NCBI GenBank assembly: GCA_003331585.1
Contig: QOPG01000014.1
Location: forward strand, 1 to 35,964
DNA from: Gammaproteobacteria bacterium
GTDB taxonomy: Bacteria > Pseudomonadota > Gammaproteobacteria > Steroidobacterales > Woeseiaceae
DNA: 35,964 bases
Reading direction: 5' to 3'
The notes beneath the pieces were generated by a model. The model was given only the letters and a program-made list of their open reading frames with translations. It had not been told where the DNA came from and searched no databases. A program made the position numbers and the translations under genes. Of the stretch, positions 34,488-35,964 are shown one piece after another. Position 1 is the stretch's first letter. Each line of letters opens with the position of its first letter.

Positions 34488-35964
34488 TTAGAAAAATTTA
34501 TCTAAAAGCGATTCAGCTGCTCTTCTTCCTTCACCTGCCGCACCATTCCAGTATTGATGCCCTCTCAACTCTGAATGACCAATAGCGATACGGCCGTATG
34601 GTTTGCGAAGTATATCTGATGGAGGGGTGCTTCCATTCAATCCATGCACAAAACCTAGCCCAGGATTAACATAAGCATGCCCCCAGCGATTTAGTATAAT
34701 TCCAGCAATATCATTTGTGGGGTCAAATCCTCCGGAAGAAAACATTAATGTCATTTGTTCTCGAATCTCTCTTTCATAATCATTAAATGACTTAGTAAGG
34801 AGCTCAGCTCTGCATAATGCACCCTGCTCTCTTGCTTGCAAACCAGGTTTTATTATTGGAATATAAAAAGTCATCACAATTGGTTTATCTGGATTAAGTG
34901 GCTGCGATCTATTTCCTACTATCATTGGTCGACGAATATTACATGTAAATCCGATACCTTCTGTCCAGAAGGCAGCTGATATGCCCAGTCTTTCCAGAAA
35001 ACGCCAATTGGTGAGAGCCACATTGGCAACTAATACAGGAGAATGATTTATCTTATTATATGCCTCATGATACCTGCCTGGTAAATCTTTAAGAATTCTT
35101 CGATTTACCCATCCACCAGAAGCCATTACTGCTGTTTTTGATTTTATTCGATAAAGTTTATTTTTATTATTATAAATCACCTGCACGCCCTCTTGATCAC
35201 TGCCTTTACCAACGTGTTGAACGTTGACAGCCGTTGAATTCAGACGCATACGGATTGGATTAACTTCCCTATCTAGCTGACTGAAATCAACTGGATTGAA
35301 TAATATATCTTCAAAAGTGTTTCCCTTAATTGAATTGGGAATTAATTTCTTTATAAAGTGTCTGGCTATTCCCGTGTTACCACCAGGAAAACTTTGTAAA
35401 TGAGGGGCATCGATTTGATCAGTATTCAAAAATCCAGGCATCTCAAAATATTTACCCCAATATGCACTTAGAGCATCGCATCCAAATCCGATGATACTTG
35501 CCATTATTGGATCATAGAATGAGGTAACTTTTGGAGGCATACCTAATACATTTTCATAATACGATTTTAAAGTTATTGAATCTAACCATTGATCATTATT
35601 ATGTTTTTCATTTTCACTTATATTGATTGCTCGAACTCTGGTGAAAGCTTGCTTAAGCTCTTCACTCCATGGGGTTGAGTTTAAACCACTATTCCAAACA
35701 TCCTTTACCCAAGGTTTATTGGCTCCTGCAAAGAAATGACCGCAATCATAGTTATTTTCATACCAAGTCATATGATCAAAATTATCAATAGGAATTCGCA
35801 TTTCAGAAGCTGCGCCTTCTGGTTTTTGATATTCGAATTCTCTTGGCATATTCAGTGCTGAAAAATAATCATCAGGACCACCAACAGAAGTTGGAAGGGC
35901 AAAGTCATTTGACCCTTGTGGGCCAGAAATATGATACCCATCAACAATAAAATCGTTTCGTTTT
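34488..35964 (-). CDS. Spermidine dehydrogenase-like FAD oxidoreductase (5' part outside the window)
   Basis: The C-terminal part (about 490 codons) of a flavoprotein resembling spermidine dehydrogenases. Typical blocks, numbered from the ATG at 35849, are SFPGGNTGIARHFIKKLIP (about 153-171), RMRLNSTAVNVQH, NVALTNWRFLERLGI (about 275-289), LNPDKPIVMTFYIP and, near the end, FDPTNDIAGIILNRWGHAY and RKPYGRIAIGHSE. An ATG at 35847-35849 can be read as a start, but the same frame stays open for another 38 codons to the window edge, with KRNDFIVDG matching the family's region after the first FAD motif. The ATG is therefore internal and the FAD-binding N-terminus lies beyond 35964. Polyamine specificity is not proven; many relatives are untested. 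Confidence 0.85.
   Translation of the reverse strand, partial: KRNDFIVDGYHISGPQGSNDFALPTSVGGPDDYFSALNMPREFEYQKPEGAASEMRIPIDNFDHMTWYENNYDCGHFFAGANKPWVKDVWNSGLNSTPWSEELKQAFTRVRAINISENEKHNNDQWLDSITLKSYYENVLGMPPKVTSFYDPIMASIIGFGCDALSAYWGKYFEMPGFLNTDQIDAPHLQSFPGGNTGIARHFIKKLIPNSIKGNTFEDILFNPVDFSQLDREVNPIRMRLNSTAVNVQHVGKGSDQEGVQVIYNNKNKLYRIKSKTAVMASGGWVNRRILKDLPGRYHEAYNKINHSPVLVANVALTNWRFLERLGISAAFWTEGIGFTCNIRRPMIVGNRSQPLNPDKPIVMTFYIPIIKPGLQAREQGALCRAELLTKSFNDYEREIREQMTLMFSSGGFDPTNDIAGIILNRWGHAYVNPGLGFVHGLNGSTPPSDILRKPYGRIAIGHSELRGHQYWNGAAGEGRRAAESLLDKFF

Overview
The window is a clearly AT-rich bacterial chromosome segment from a gammaproteobacterium, most likely a free-living marine one; I do not assign a lower rank. 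The class call rests on gene order: clpS-clpA-infA-aat-trxB-ftsK-lolA-serS is the order found in E. coli and its relatives (with some genes missing here). LexA with CTGT-N8-ACAG boxes and a type II secretion (Gsp) block agree with it. Layout: (1) 9-99 is a tRNA-Ser(UGA), followed by a small DUF2061 membrane protein. (2) 473-18493 is an accessory metabolic region. It holds an exported metallo-beta-lactamase-fold hydrolase and a CrtI/PYROXD2-type flavoprotein. Next is a leftward operon with two TIM-barrel sugar isomerase-like proteins, both with Tat-like signals, plus a GMC oxidoreductase and its Tat-bearing small subunit (gluconate 2-dehydrogenase subunit 3 family). Then come an MFS transporter and a second leftward unit (DUF6152 protein, a 360-residue exported protein of unknown function, a cytosolic TIM-barrel isomerase-like protein and a Gfo/Idh/MocA oxidoreductase). 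It ends with a Tat-exported Ntn-hydrolase (asparaginase_2 family), an NhaC antiporter, an exported fumarylacetoacetate hydrolase-family protein and a large MscS channel carrying an extra C-terminal SRPBCC domain. (3) 18496-28022 is conserved housekeeping: serS, a VanZ-like gene, lolA, ftsK, trxB, aat, infA, clpA, clpS. (4) 28207-33782 is gspC-D-E-F. (5) lexA follows, read toward gspF, with two abutting SOS boxes upstream. (6) The right edge holds a spermidine dehydrogenase-like flavoprotein whose reading frame runs off the window. How the parts work together (inference): the GMC/small-subunit dehydrogenase, three TIM-barrel proteins, Gfo/Idh oxidoreductase and MFS transporter resemble the parts of oxidative (3-keto) sugar or glycoside degradation, with much of the chemistry apparently placed in the periplasm through Tat. 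The substrate cannot be read from sequence. No transcriptional regulator, integrase, transposase or CRISPR array was seen in the accessory region. No stretch longer than 300 bases lacks a gene; the longest gaps are the divergent spacers at 23190-23402 and 28023-28206, in which I see no convincing RNA gene or terminator.
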